Shown: positions 7,742 through 17,171 of the stretch, piece by piece
Numbering within the stretch: the stretch's first letter is position 1
Layout of the letters: every line of letters starts with the position of its first letter
Notes under the pieces: model-generated
What the model saw: the letters and a program-made list of their open reading frames with translations, nothing else
Told to the model about the DNA's origin: nothing
The model's database searches: none
Source: an uncultured Aquimarina sp.
GTDB lineage: Bacteria; Bacteroidota; Bacteroidia; Flavobacteriales; Flavobacteriaceae
NCBI GenBank assembly: GCA_947495425.1
Contig: CANLYR010000013.1
Span: 1-64,000, forward strand
DNA length: 64,000 nucleotides
Direction of reading: 5' to 3'
Position numbers and translations under genes: made by a program

Positions 7742-8479
7742 TTAATCTCCTTTTACAGTAGAAGGCTGTTGGTTTTTTTCTTCAGCTTTGCGTTCTTTAA
7801 TATGGCTGATGAGTTGTTGCCCATAGCGTGATTTTTTTACTCGAGGGCTAAGAGATTTTGCAACGGTATCTAAGTATTTTGTATTAGCATCGTATACTTC
7901 GCTTAAAGTAATATAAGGAGCAACCTCAAGCTTTTTATTAAGCATCGCAAAGTTGATGGTATACAAATATTTCTGTTTAAGTAACTTCTTGTACGCAATG
8001 TCGTTTTCCATTAATTTTTCGTCATCATTTTGCTTACTGGCCTCAAAGTCTTCTTTTACGAGTCTAAGATTTCTTTCATTAAATCTTTTTATCATTTTTT
8101 TATACTCATCGTATTTTGCTTGATTTTTGCCTCCCGAAATCTTTACATCCTTTTCAAAATCAGTTAATGTAGTTGTTATTGTTATTTCCCCGGGTTCGGC
8201 AAAAAAATCAATACGGTCATTATATTGCGCACCATCATTCTTATCAAGATATAGATAATGTATTTCGGGCTCTGTAACCTCTGATTGGAATACAAATCTA
8301 GAATCTCCAGCGATGACAACAGAGTCAATATTAACAAGCATGGTGTCTTGTACTTTTTGCAGGTATACGGTTCCTTTTTTTAATCCCTTGATATCAACAG
8401 AAATCGAAACATTTCCTTTTTTTGGAGTATTACAATTTGTTAATAAAACCGTCAATAATATGATAGAAAATTGTTTCAT
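7742..8479 (-). CDS. DUF4369 domain-containing lipoprotein
   Basis: From the ATG at 8479 the protein has 245 residues and a lipoprotein signal ending LLTNC. An upstream in-frame TTG at 8503 is less likely. The N-terminal half is a DUF4369 domain (KGTVYLQKVQDTMLVNIDSV, then EPGEITITTTL), the beta-sandwich often fused to thioredoxin domains in Bacteroidota. Here the thioredoxin domain is absent and the C-terminus is a charged helical region (KYDEYKKMIKRFNERN... to KERKAEEKNQ). Anchored to the cell envelope, function unknown. Confidence 0.75.
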   Translation of the reverse strand: MKQFSIILLTVLLTNCNTPKKGNVSISVDIKGLKKGTVYLQKVQDTMLVNIDSVVIAGDSRFVFQSEVTEPEIHYLYLDKNDGAQYNDRIDFFAEPGEITITTTLTDFEKDVKISGGKNQAKYDEYKKMIKRFNERNLRLVKEDFEASKQNDDEKLMENDIAYKKLLKQKYLYTINFAMLNKKLEVAPYITLSEVYDANTKYLDTVAKSLSPRVKKSRYGQQLISHIKERKAEEKNQQPSTVKGD

Positions 8480-8624
8480 TCGCTTACACGTATTCTTTTT
8501 CAAAAGTCAAATAGAATTTTTAATGATTATTCTGATAACATCAAACTGTTCATCATATGTTCTACATAGATACTTTAATGTTAAAATATTGGGATGCAAA
8601 TATCTTATAATTTAGATTCAAATA

Positions 8625-9929
8625 CTAACTTCCTGAAGCTATTTGCATTAAAATAGTACATAAAATAGCTCCATAGGTGCCTACTACATATCCAAATACA
8701 GCCAAAAGGACTCCTACTGTTGCTAATGAAGGGTGAAAAGCTGCTGCAACTACAGGAGCAGATGCCGCACCACCAATGTTTGCCTTGCTGCCTACAGCAA
8801 GAAAGAAATAAGGAGCTTTGATTACCTTGGCTACACCAACTAGTAGTGCAACATGAATAGTCATCCAAACTAATCCAATGGCGATCAATCCAGGATTTTC
8901 GAAAATCATACCCAAATCCATTTTCATCCCTATAGTTGCTACAAGTATATAGATAAATATGCTTCCAATTTTACTGGCTCCTGCTCCTTCATATTGCTTT
9001 GCTTTGGTATAGGATAATAAAATTCCGATGGCTGTTGCTATAGTAATCATCCAGAAAAATTTTGAAGTAAACGAAGATAATGCAGAACTTTTATCATTAA
9101 AAACATCGAAATTACTAGATAAAAAATTTGAAATACCACCTGCTCCCCAATGTGCTATCCCTACAGTAACAAATGCGATAGATAGCATTACTATATAATC
9201 TGCTAATGTTGGATTTCGGGAAATACTATCTGCATAGGTAGATACTTTTTGTTTTAATGATTCTATAGAACTATTATCCGCTTTTAGCCAACGATCAATC
9301 TTATCACTTTTTCCTATACCTATTAGTAATATTGCCATCCATATATTAGCGACTACAATGTCAACCAATACCATTCCGCCATATTTGTCTGGGTTATATT
9401 GGTAGATTTCTAACATTGCTGCCTGATTAGCTCCACCGCCAATCCAGCTACCAGCTAGGGTAGATAACCCTCTCCAAACCGCATCAAATCCAGCTCCACC
9501 TAGAGTTTCTGGTGATACGGCAGATATTAATAGAATGGCAATAGGTCCACCTATGATCACACCTAATGTTCCGGTAAGAAACATAATTAACGCTTTTGGC
9601 CCCAGGTTAAAAATACCTTTGAGGTCTATACTTAGTGTCATTAATACCAAAGATGCGGGTAATAAGTATCGGCTTGCGATATAATACACAGCAGAAGATT
9701 TATCTATTAATTCTCCATCTGCACCGAGTTCTTGCCATTTGGGAGATATTATCCCTAGCGAATTAAAGATGGCGGGTAATAAATAGCATAATAATAATGC
9801 AGGAACATATTTATAAAATGATTTCCAAAAACCTGATTGTATTGATGAGGTATAAAAAACAACACCTAAGCAGAGCATTAAAATGCCAAAAACAATAGTG
9901 TCATTCGTAAAAAAAGGAGTGGTTTCCAT
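8625..9929 (-). CDS. DUF819 family integral membrane protein (YjcL-like)
   Basis: The 434-residue protein is almost entirely hydrophobic with about ten or eleven predicted membrane segments. Glycine-rich motifs shared by the DUF819 family are present: GPIAILLI, STLAGSWIGGGANQAAM in the middle, and SKANIGGAASAPVVAAAFHP near the end. The repeated GGA/GGGA motifs in two halves suggest an inverted-repeat transporter fold. The substrate is unknown. It lies 81 bases downstream of the M61 peptidase gene on the same strand and may share its transcript. Confidence 0.85.
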   Translation of the reverse strand: METTPFFTNDTIVFGILMLCLGVVFYTSSIQSGFWKSFYKYVPALLLCYLLPAIFNSLGIISPKWQELGADGELIDKSSAVYYIASRYLLPASLVLMTLSIDLKGIFNLGPKALIMFLTGTLGVIIGGPIAILLISAVSPETLGGAGFDAVWRGLSTLAGSWIGGGANQAAMLEIYQYNPDKYGGMVLVDIVVANIWMAILLIGIGKSDKIDRWLKADNSSIESLKQKVSTYADSISRNPTLADYIVMLSIAFVTVGIAHWGAGGISNFLSSNFDVFNDKSSALSSFTSKFFWMITIATAIGILLSYTKAKQYEGAGASKIGSIFIYILVATIGMKMDLGMIFENPGLIAIGLVWMTIHVALLVGVAKVIKAPYFFLAVGSKANIGGAASAPVVAAAFHPSLATVGVLLAVFGYVVGTYGAILCTILMQIASGS

Positions 9930-10010
9930 TATTGATTATTTAATTTAAAAAAAAGATGTCTGCAAAATACAGTATTTTACAAGAGGCAGAATACTATTGA
10001 TAAGAAAATT

Positions 10011-11903
10011 TTAATCGTTAATCCAGTTTTTAAACAAAACGATTTGTTGCTCTGAGGCTTTAGGATCTTGCTCTAAGATTATTTTTTCTACTGTGGGTTG
10101 TATTACATGAGATGTGAGTGTTATGATTTTGTCATCACGTTTAATTTTGAAGATAATTTCGTCTCCTATTTTCCATTGATTAGAATCTCCAAATAGGTCA
10201 TAGATATTTTTTAGGTTGTACTTTTTATCATTAATACTTAGCAATACATCTCCTCCTGTAACACCAAGGTTTTTTAGAAAACTATTATAAGGAATATCAG
10301 AAATAAAGACGACTTCTTTCGTGGTTTCTAAACCTTTTACAAAAGGTTGCTGTTCATAAATAAAATAAGAAGAAGCTATGTTTTGTGCTCCATATTTTAC
10401 GCCAACCTTATTAAGATAGAATTCATAGTCTATAGGGGTATTTCCTACTACATGTTTTACCAAAAAATCGCTAATCTCTGGATATGAGATTTCTTTTATT
10501 ATTTCAATTAGCTCTGTGTCTTTGAAGGGTTTGTTACTACCAAATTCGCTGGAAAGATTTTTGATGAGATCTAATATCCCATAGGCGCCCCTGCTTTTTT
10601 CTCGCATAATGATATCCAGACACATTGAGATGAGCGCACCTTTTTCATATACGTTTCTATAATTTTTACCATACGATGGTGTTAATATGTTTTTACTCAT
10701 TGTGGTAAAAGACATTGTGTCATCAAACTTTTTTGAGATTTCAATCTTCTCTTGTAATCGTTCAAAAAAATCTTCTTTTGTAATCAAACCTTGGGTGATT
10801 TGAAATAAAAGAGAAAAATATTCTGTAGTGCCTTCATACAACCATAGGTGCTCAGACATCTTTGGGTTGTTATAATCAAAATTATGGATTTCTTCAGAAT
10901 GGATAGTTAAAGGGGTTACAATATGAAAGAACTCATGAGAAATGATATCTGTAAGCGCTTCATTTAGTTTATCCCGCGATAGGGATTCCGGAAGAACCAC
11001 CAGCGTAGAAATGTTATGTTCTAAAGCACCAAAGCCAGTCGCATCATCAGGTTTTAGGGTGGAAAGATAAAGTAAAATACTATATTTTTTTGTAGCGTTG
11101 ATGTCGCCAAGAAAACTCTTTTGTGCTCTAATAATGCGCTCAACATGAGGCATAATTTTTGCCGCTTTGTGTATTTTATTGGGGGAGTATACACCAAGCA
11201 ATATTTCGATATCATTTACGGTAAAAGTAATCTGGTTAGCCTCAGAATACATGATAGGAGAGTCCACTACATCTGCATATCTTTTGAGTGCAAAAAAATC
11301 AACATCATAATGAATGTGTTCTGTAGTTTCTTGAGGCTTAATTGCTACTATTGAAGTAGATGCTACTAGGTTTTTTGGATGTTTAACAAATACATTATAC
11401 TTATTATCTTTCAGTCCATCAAAATAGCCAACCAAAGCGCAAAGATTTAAAACAAAGTTTTTATTTTCTAAAATATTAGTGCCGGTAGGAGAGAAGACAT
11501 TATGTGTATCTTCTGAATCAAAGGTATCATTAACCCAGTATGTAATTTTGTTTAATTCTGTTGCATTATCTATTTTCCAACGGTTATCACCATATTTTTG
11601 CACATTTAATATGTTTCCGGATTGATCGGTGGCTTCAAAATCGTCTATAAATTTCCCGTAATTGTTATTTTGATATGTGCCCGGTACTATTTTTGGGAGG
11701 TAATAACTGATGGTATCTGCATCTAGATTTTTTATTTTTATTTCAACTTTAATCTTATCATCTACAACAGTAAAGATATCAATAGATGCAATAATAGGAG
11801 CAGAAATTGTTTCTAACGAAGATTGTGGCGTCTTGCAACTTGCTATCATATAAATAATAGCGAATAGCGATATTAGGTTTATTATTTTAAAGATATTTTG
11901 CAC
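10011..11903 (-). CDS. M61 family metallopeptidase with PDZ domain, lipoprotein
   Basis: The 630-residue protein starts at a GTG and has a lipoprotein signal ending IASC. The N-terminal part is the M61 beta domain. The zinc site is H323-E-F-F-H327, followed about 30 residues later by the glutamate helix (LWLYEGTTEYF). A C-terminal PDZ domain is marked by the LGVTGGDVLLSIND loop. Family members are aminopeptidases acting on small, often glycine-containing peptides; the cell-surface or periplasmic location is inferred from the lipobox. It starts 2 bases after the HAD phosphatase gene, so the two are translationally close-coupled. Confidence 0.88.
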   Translation of the reverse strand: MQNIFKIINLISLFAIIYMIASCKTPQSSLETISAPIIASIDIFTVVDDKIKVEIKIKNLDADTISYYLPKIVPGTYQNNNYGKFIDDFEATDQSGNILNVQKYGDNRWKIDNATELNKITYWVNDTFDSEDTHNVFSPTGTNILENKNFVLNLCALVGYFDGLKDNKYNVFVKHPKNLVASTSIVAIKPQETTEHIHYDVDFFALKRYADVVDSPIMYSEANQITFTVNDIEILLGVYSPNKIHKAAKIMPHVERIIRAQKSFLGDINATKKYSILLYLSTLKPDDATGFGALEHNISTLVVLPESLSRDKLNEALTDIISHEFFHIVTPLTIHSEEIHNFDYNNPKMSEHLWLYEGTTEYFSLLFQITQGLITKEDFFERLQEKIEISKKFDDTMSFTTMSKNILTPSYGKNYRNVYEKGALISMCLDIIMREKSRGAYGILDLIKNLSSEFGSNKPFKDTELIEIIKEISYPEISDFLVKHVVGNTPIDYEFYLNKVGVKYGAQNIASSYFIYEQQPFVKGLETTKEVVFISDIPYNSFLKNLGVTGGDVLLSINDKKYNLKNIYDLFGDSNQWKIGDEIIFKIKRDDKIITLTSHVIQPTVEKIILEQDPKASEQQIVLFKNWIND

Positions 11904-11905
11904 AG

Positions 11906-12712
11906 TTATACTATATTTTTTTTAATGTAAGTTGCCACTCCATCTTCTTTTCCAGCGTGTGTAATTACATCTGCGATTTCAAGAGCTTCGGGTTTTGCAT
12001 TTGCTACAGCTACTCCTGTTCCTACAGCTTTAAGCATCGCAATATCGTTATAATTATCTCCAAAAGCTACGGCATCAGTTATAGGAATTCTAAAATGACT
12101 GGATAATAAAAGCTCTATAGCTGTTAATTTTGAAATACTTTTGTGGGCAACTTCAATATAGGTGGGTTTAGAACGATATAAATGTAATCTTTCTCCAAAG
12201 TTTTTTTCTAGAAAAGCAAAAGCCTGATCTATATAAATGGCTTCACCCATACACATAATTTTATGTGCTCCTTTTTTATCAGTATTCCATTCGGTTAAGA
12301 CTTCTTGCAAAGATTTTTCTACGGGAGTAACTTTGGTGTTTTGAGCTTCTCTGTTGGCCCAGTAATCCATCTCTGGAACATACCATTCATCATGGTGATA
12401 TACGCTAATATGAATATTTTGATTAGTATTAAAATGATGGAGCTCTTCTATAATATCTGTAGGAATCCAAGTGGAATGAATGGTTTGATTGTTAACCAAA
12501 ACTAATCCTCCGTTGTAACAAATCAAGGGTTGGTTGGTGATATCTAATTCTTCTTGTAAATGAATCATAGCACTAGGCATCCTGGAAGAGATTAAGACTA
12601 CAGGAATTGTGTCTTTAATTCGTTTAATTTCTGAAATAGTACATTCAGAAAGTTCTCTTTCAGGGTTGAGTAAAGTTCCGTCTATATCTGAAAATACAAT
12701 GCGGTGCTGCAT
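11906..12712 (-). CDS. Cof-type HAD-superfamily phosphatase
   Basis: The 268-residue protein carries the HAD motifs: I as DIDGTL (residues 9-14), II as the Ser of VLISSR, III as a Lys in SKLTAIELL, and IV as GDNYNDIAML near residue 220. The cap domain (IIB type) lies between motifs II and III. Cof-type enzymes dephosphorylate sugar phosphates, pyridoxal phosphate or FMN; the substrate here is unknown. It is cytoplasmic and in a tight run with the M61 peptidase (2-base gap) and the upstream alpha/beta hydrolase (31-base gap). Confidence 0.88.
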   Translation of the reverse strand: MQHRIVFSDIDGTLLNPERELSECTISEIKRIKDTIPVVLISSRMPSAMIHLQEELDITNQPLICYNGGLVLVNNQTIHSTWIPTDIIEELHHFNTNQNIHISVYHHDEWYVPEMDYWANREAQNTKVTPVEKSLQEVLTEWNTDKKGAHKIMCMGEAIYIDQAFAFLEKNFGERLHLYRSKPTYIEVAHKSISKLTAIELLLSSHFRIPITDAVAFGDNYNDIAMLKAVGTGVAVANAKPEALEIADVITHAGKEDGVATYIKKNIV

Positions 12713-12743
12713 TATTGATTTTTTGATTTGAGTTATGATAATT

Positions 12744-13688
12744 TTATTCGGGTGATTGATTTACAAAGTTAGCAATACCATTTAGAACTTCGGGCATTAT
12801 TTTTCGCCAAGGTTCATTGTAAGACTTGTGATTTTCAAGTCTGTTATTGCCTTTAATTTCTTTTAAAATATGATTCATATTTTGTACTATCAGGTATGTG
12901 GCTTGAGGAGCCGCTTCTTTTAGCTTTTCGGCCTGAGATAATTCTACCTGAATATCTTTGTCTCCGTGGATGATTAAAATCGGAACCTCTACTTCTGAGA
13001 TTACTTCAGAGGGATCATATTTTAACCAAGACCTCATAAAAGATTGTAAATCATATCTAAAAATTGATTCTAATGCTGGATCATATCCTGTTGCCCTACC
13101 GTTTTCTTTGAGCTGTTTAAAAGCTACAGCAGCACTTTTATCTAGTCCTGGCGCTTGTTTGGCAATTTGCTCTATGATAACCTGATCAATAGATTTTCCA
13201 TTTCCTGCTATCGAAATAAAACCATCTATCATATTTTTTGACGCTATCATACCTACAAGAGATCCTTGCCCGTGGCCAGCTACAAACAATTTGGTGTAGT
13301 TTCCATTTTTTTTGAAATATGACACGACTGATGCTGCGTCTTCTATAAAATGATCAAAAGATATTTCATGTTCACGGATTCCTAATCCATCCATTTTGAA
13401 AAGCCTTTTGTCATAACGGTATGTTGCTATTCCTAACTTTGCCAATTCATATGAGAATTGTTTAAAAGTGTTATTTTTTGACATGCGATCGTTACCATCT
13501 CTATTTATAGCTCCAGAATCCATAATAAAAATAACTAAGGGAACCTCTTTGTCTGAGTCAGAATACGGGGTTACTAATGTGCCTTCTACATACTTATTAA
13601 TTTTTACAACAGCAGTGTTAAATTCTTTTTCTTGAGCAATACAAAAAGAAATAGTGATGATAAAAAATAGGCATAATTTAATCTTCAT
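12744..13688 (-). CDS. alpha/beta hydrolase with altered nucleophile elbow
   Basis: The 314-residue protein has a signal peptide (MKIKLCLFFIITISFCIAQ) and the dienelactone/acyl-peptide-hydrolase-like alpha/beta fold. The oxyanion region reads PLVIFIMDSGAINRDG. The acid and histidine appear as IIHGDKDIQV and NMNHILKE near the C-terminus. The nucleophile elbow, normally GHSxGS in this family, reads GHGQGS; the DNA (GGG on the coding strand) supports Gly. The protein may be inactive, use the following Ser, or be a binding protein. It is the first gene of the three- or four-gene minus-strand run ending at DUF819. Confidence 0.82.
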   Translation of the reverse strand: MKIKLCLFFIITISFCIAQEKEFNTAVVKINKYVEGTLVTPYSDSDKEVPLVIFIMDSGAINRDGNDRMSKNNTFKQFSYELAKLGIATYRYDKRLFKMDGLGIREHEISFDHFIEDAASVVSYFKKNGNYTKLFVAGHGQGSLVGMIASKNMIDGFISIAGNGKSIDQVIIEQIAKQAPGLDKSAAVAFKQLKENGRATGYDPALESIFRYDLQSFMRSWLKYDPSEVISEVEVPILIIHGDKDIQVELSQAEKLKEAAPQATYLIVQNMNHILKEIKGNNRLENHKSYNEPWRKIMPEVLNGIANFVNQSPE

Positions 13689-13853
13689 AGCAATGTATAT
13701 TGTTTATAGGCTGCATTAGAAAACGATAAATAAGATTTCATATTTTGATTTGGGCAAATTATAAGCGCTTATTATATGATATATAGATTTGTGATTGCAA
13801 ATTATGCTTCAAAAATCTAAATAAATTTTAACGATCACTAACATACCCTTTTT

Positions 13854-13861
13854 TATCTTTG
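13854..13861 (+). promoter_or_regulatory. TAnnTTTG -7 box of the S1/P1 nuclease gene
   Basis: TATCTTTG matches the Bacteroidota -7 consensus exactly and lies 16 bases upstream of the ATG at 13878, a usual distance in this phylum. Confidence 0.6.
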
Positions 13862-13877
13862 CTGCAAAATATAAATA

Positions 13878-14660
13878 ATGTATCTTTTTAATAAATTAAC
13901 ACTTGTATTATTAGTAATTTCTCCCTCTGCATTTTCAGCTGATTATGATTGGGGAAAAACTGGTCATAGAGCTACTGGTGAAATTGCGACGCTGTACCTT
14001 ACCAAAAAAGCCAAAAAGCATATAGCCCAAGTTCTCAAAGGGCAAAGCTTGGCTTTTGTTTCTACTTTTGCCGATGAAATTAAAAGTGATAAGCAATACA
14101 GAGCTTATAGCCCATGGCACTATGTTAATTTTTCTTTTGAAAAACAATATGGAGATGAAAAACCAAGTGAATCGGGTGACTTGATTGTAGGTATTGATAC
14201 TTGTATTAAAATATTAGAAGATGAAAACTCTTCGCAAGAAGACAAAGCGTTTTATCTCAAAATGCTAGTACACTTCGTAGGTGATCTTCATCAACCACTT
14301 CATGTGGGTAGAAGTGAAGACAAAGGAGGGAATGATATCCAGGTACGTTGGTTTAATGATGGATCAAATCTGCATAGCGTTTGGGATAGTGACATGATAG
14401 CTTATAATAAGATGAGTTATACAGAACTATCTGCAAATACTACGGTATTATCAAAAGCTGAGATTAATGAAATCAAAAAAGGAACCGTTGTGGATTGGGT
14501 GCATGAATCTCAGGCGTTAGCAAAAAAAGTGTATGCTTCTGCAAATGTGGGCGACAAATTGGGGTACAGGTATATGTATGATTATTTTCCTATGGTTCGC
14601 ATACAGCTTCAAAAAGGCGGAATACGATTGGCAAAATTATTGAATGAAATTTTTAGATAA
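13878..14660 (+). CDS. S1/P1-type zinc nuclease
   Basis: The 260-residue precursor has a signal peptide ending at SAFSA. The zinc-binding scaffold of S1/P1 nucleases follows: the N-terminal DWGKTGHRATGEIA (Trp and His ligands), FADEIKSD, PWHYVNF, LVHFVGDLHQPLHVG and the closing SNLHSVWDSDMI. These residues hold the trinuclear zinc centre that cleaves single-stranded DNA and RNA and removes 3'-phosphates. It is secreted or periplasmic, probably for nucleic-acid scavenging. It is a single gene with its own TAnnTTTG promoter, convergent with the AraC gene 3 bases away. Confidence 0.92.
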   Translation: MYLFNKLTLVLLVISPSAFSADYDWGKTGHRATGEIATLYLTKKAKKHIAQVLKGQSLAFVSTFADEIKSDKQYRAYSPWHYVNFSFEKQYGDEKPSESGDLIVGIDTCIKILEDENSSQEDKAFYLKMLVHFVGDLHQPLHVGRSEDKGGNDIQVRWFNDGSNLHSVWDSDMIAYNKMSYTELSANTTVLSKAEINEIKKGTVVDWVHESQALAKKVYASANVGDKLGYRYMYDYFPMVRIQLQKGGIRLAKLLNEIFR

Positions 14661-14663
14661 AAG

Positions 14664-15524
14664 CTAATTACTCAAGGACAATTCTTTACGATATTGTTTT
14701 GGGGACATAGAAAAATGCTTTTTGAAGGTTTTAGTCAAATGACTTTCATCAGTGTAACCTAATTGATACGCAATTTCTGCGATTGTAAACTCTGTATGCT
14801 GTAGTCGATATTCGACCAATTTCATTTTATACTTAGTTACGTATTGATGTATGGATTCTCCTGTTTTCCGTTTAAAATATGTGCTAATCGAACTTTGAGA
14901 CATACCAAATTTATTCGCTAAATAAATTATTTTTGTCCTGTCATTTTCATAAACATTTTGTCTTATGTGACTTAATATTTGATCAATTTTTGAATGATTT
15001 ATCGGAACTTCTCTTTGATTAGAGTTGTATTTATCTGAAATATTACGAACAATAATACTCAGTATAGTACTAATTGCATTAGAGATGATTTCTTGATAAT
15101 AAATTTTTTCATTTTTAAACTCTTCCAGTACTACGTTGTGAATATCCCAAATAATAGTGCGATCATCCTCATGAGAGATCACATCTCCTGGTATGATGTT
15201 AGGATGGTGTAATAGCTGCTCTATACGCTGTAACCAAAATTTTCTATCGGGTAAGTTCACTTTACCCGAAAATAAAAGTTCTGTAAATTTAAAATAAGTA
15301 AATGTAGAATAGTTTTCAATCTCAAAATGGTGGGTATCTTCTGGCGCCAATAAGAAAATATTATTCTCTTTGTATGGAAACCGTATTCCGTTGATCGTAT
15401 GATAGCCATTTCCTCTCTCTACAAAAATAATTTCAAAGTAATTATGGTTATGCGGTTCCGCTTCCCATTGATCAAAAGAATATTGGTCTACTACAAAAGT
15501 TTCATGCAAGGTATAACGGTTCAT
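14664..15524 (-). CDS. AraC-family transcriptional regulator
   Basis: The 286-residue protein has an N-terminal cupin sensor domain (PHNHNYFEIIFVERGNGYHTI, PEDTHHFEIE). The C-terminal AraC double helix-turn-helix covers about residues 185-284 (YLANKFGMSQSSISTYFKRKTG, then IAEIAYQLGYTDESHLTKTFKKHF). Such regulators sense small organic ligands and usually activate a neighbouring gene. It is divergent from the DoxX-type membrane protein at 15750, with 225 bases between them, so that gene is the likely target. Confidence 0.9.
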   Translation of the reverse strand: MNRYTLHETFVVDQYSFDQWEAEPHNHNYFEIIFVERGNGYHTINGIRFPYKENNIFLLAPEDTHHFEIENYSTFTYFKFTELLFSGKVNLPDRKFWLQRIEQLLHHPNIIPGDVISHEDDRTIIWDIHNVVLEEFKNEKIYYQEIISNAISTILSIIVRNISDKYNSNQREVPINHSKIDQILSHIRQNVYENDRTKIIYLANKFGMSQSSISTYFKRKTGESIHQYVTKYKMKLVEYRLQHTEFTIAEIAYQLGYTDESHLTKTFKKHFSMSPKQYRKELSLSN

Positions 15525-15639
15525 AACAATTCTTTAACATTTTAAAGTTACAAAAATAAAATTAATAAATTAACATTTCTTTTATACAAGTACAAAATAA
15601 CGAAATCGTTATAGTTTTTTGATAATTAGTGATTTATAT

Positions 15640-15703
15640 TAGTTTTGTACAAGAGATTTGAAAAAATATACAATACATAAAGTTTAGATCGTACGTATAT
15701 TTG
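15640..15703 (+). promoter_or_regulatory. two TAnnTTTG boxes in the AraC/DoxX intergenic region
   Basis: TAGTTTTG at 15640-15647 and TATATTTG at 15696-15703 both fit the -7 consensus and read toward the DoxX-type gene at 15750. The second is better placed for its start. Confidence 0.45.
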
Positions 15704-15749
15704 TACTTTACTATAGTATAAAGTAATACATTTTGAAATAGGATATTAC

Positions 15750-16154
15750 ATGAATTTTAAGATATATTTATATAGTTTGGTCCGAGTTACTTTAGGGGTA
15801 TTATTAGTTTCATATAGTTTGTTTAATGCTATTAAATACTCTGTTTTTTTAGAGAGATTAGATGGGTATTTTAGTAAAGTTTCAGTATTTGATATTGATT
15901 TTATAGAGGCTCTAGCTCCTCTAGTGCCTTTTGAAGAATTTGTTATTGGTTTTTTCTTGATTTTAGGAATGTTCACAAGAAAAGTCTTAATTATATCGAT
16001 ACTATTATTTGCTTTTTTTACCCTGTTTTTATTAGATGCTGATCATTTCGATTTAGCATTTTTGCATTTGTTTCTTTGCCTCATTGCTATACTCTTGCTA
16101 AATAAAAATAAGTATGATTTAGATGCTGTAGTGACATATAGGGCGATATCATGA
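15750..16154 (+). CDS. DoxX/MauE-type membrane protein
   Basis: The 134-residue protein has four membrane segments, at roughly residues 6-25, 50-75, 76-95 and 97-115. It follows the DoxX pattern: RVTLGVLLVSYSLFNAIKYS, then the conserved FEEFVIGFFLILGMFTR turn between helices. Proteins of this group take part in quinone-linked redox or thiol chemistry in the membrane; the role here is not known. It is divergent from the AraC regulator, which probably controls it. Confidence 0.7.
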   Translation: MNFKIYLYSLVRVTLGVLLVSYSLFNAIKYSVFLERLDGYFSKVSVFDIDFIEALAPLVPFEEFVIGFFLILGMFTRKVLIISILLFAFFTLFLLDADHFDLAFLHLFLCLIAILLLNKNKYDLDAVVTYRAIS

Positions 16155-16188
16155 TAAGAATTTCCTTCAAGTCATTTATATGCTTATC

Positions 16189-16800
16189 TTATTGAATTAT
16201 CCTAAATGTGATATTGATTCTGGGCTTAATTATTTTTTTTGTTTTAGGAATTTGGTGCAACCAATTGTTTTGAGTTTCTCCTTTCATAATCAATAAGCTA
16301 CCATGTTGCAATACAATTTTTTGTTTTAGATTTTTGTCGTTTTTGTGTTTAAAATGAAACCATCTTTCCTGACCAAAACTTACTGAGGCTATGACTGGAT
16401 TGATCCCTAATTCTTTTTCATCATCTGCATGCCAACCATTACTATCTTGTCCATTACGATATAAATTAAGCAAACAAGAGGTGAACTCAATATTGCTTAC
16501 GGTTTCTATTTGTTCTTTAATACCTAATAATTCTTTATTGAATGCATGTGGAGTCATCGTTATATTAGAATATCGATACGCATTTTTATTATTTGCATAC
16601 AAAGCAGTAAGACGGGGTTGAGGGTATGTTTTACCAAAAACAGTGATGTTATCTTGCCTCCAATCTATTGTTTCTATTAAAGCAGTGTAAAGCTTGTCTG
16701 ATTTATTTTGATCAAAAAAAGCAGGATAGTATGTCACATCTGCGTCTGGCATATCTAACCGTATAGGCTCTTTTTGTGCATGAAATAGGTCTAACTTCAT
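16189..16800 (-). CDS. AlkB-like 2-oxoglutarate/Fe(II) dioxygenase
   Basis: From the ATG at 16800 (MKLDLFHAQK) the protein has 203 residues; a longer frame to 16845 would overlap the preceding gene and is less likely. The double-stranded beta-helix residues of AlkB are present: iron ligands in GWHADDE (HxD) and WLHQIPK (distal His), and the 2-oxoglutarate arginine in KPRINITFR. The nucleotide-flip loop RLTALYANN resembles ALKBH2/AlkB. The activity is oxidative demethylation of alkylated DNA or RNA bases. It follows the small DoxX gene by 23 bases, so the two may be co-transcribed. Confidence 0.9.
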   Translation of the reverse strand: MKLDLFHAQKEPIRLDMPDADVTYYPAFFDQNKSDKLYTALIETIDWRQDNITVFGKTYPQPRLTALYANNKNAYRYSNITMTPHAFNKELLGIKEQIETVSNIEFTSCLLNLYRNGQDSNGWHADDEKELGINPVIASVSFGQERWFHFKHKNDKNLKQKIVLQHGSLLIMKGETQNNWLHQIPKTKKIIKPRINITFRIIQ

Positions 16801-16823
16801 TTTGGTAATCAGGGAGTTTATAA

Positions 16824-17171
16824 CTATGTATATTGATATGTCCAATATAGTAAGCCAAATTGAAGAAATAATCTAAAAAATAAAATTGCTTTAGGTAAAT
16901 TAAGGCCGGCTTTTTTATTAACGATCATATGAATATGAACAGGAAAGAATAGAATAAGCATAATTACTATTAACCAACTAGAAAGTGTTCTTGTTTGTAG
17001 AAATAATAACCCAATCCCTGCTAAAATTTCTGCCAACCCACTTGTATATACTAAAAACTTGTGGTAAGGAAGATATAAGGGCATTATTCTCATAAAAGCT
17101 TTGGGGCGAACAAAATGAAAAATTCCCGCAGTAATGAAAATAAATGATAACGTATACAGATGCCAACTCAT
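16824..17171 (-). CDS. DoxX family membrane protein
   Basis: The 115-residue protein has four membrane helices and the DoxX family motif: FIFITAGIFHFVRPKAFMRIMPLYLPYH (two stretches), then TSGLAEILAGIGLL. Close relatives are annotated as DoxX-like membrane proteins of unknown reaction. Its start shares a base with the end of the upstream DUF3052-like gene (17171), so translation is coupled. The run DUF3052-like, DoxX, AlkB looks like one operon. Confidence 0.8.
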   Translation of the reverse strand: MSWHLYTLSFIFITAGIFHFVRPKAFMRIMPLYLPYHKFLVYTSGLAEILAGIGLLFLQTRTLSSWLIVIMLILFFPVHIHMIVNKKAGLNLPKAILFFRLFLQFGLLYWTYQYT

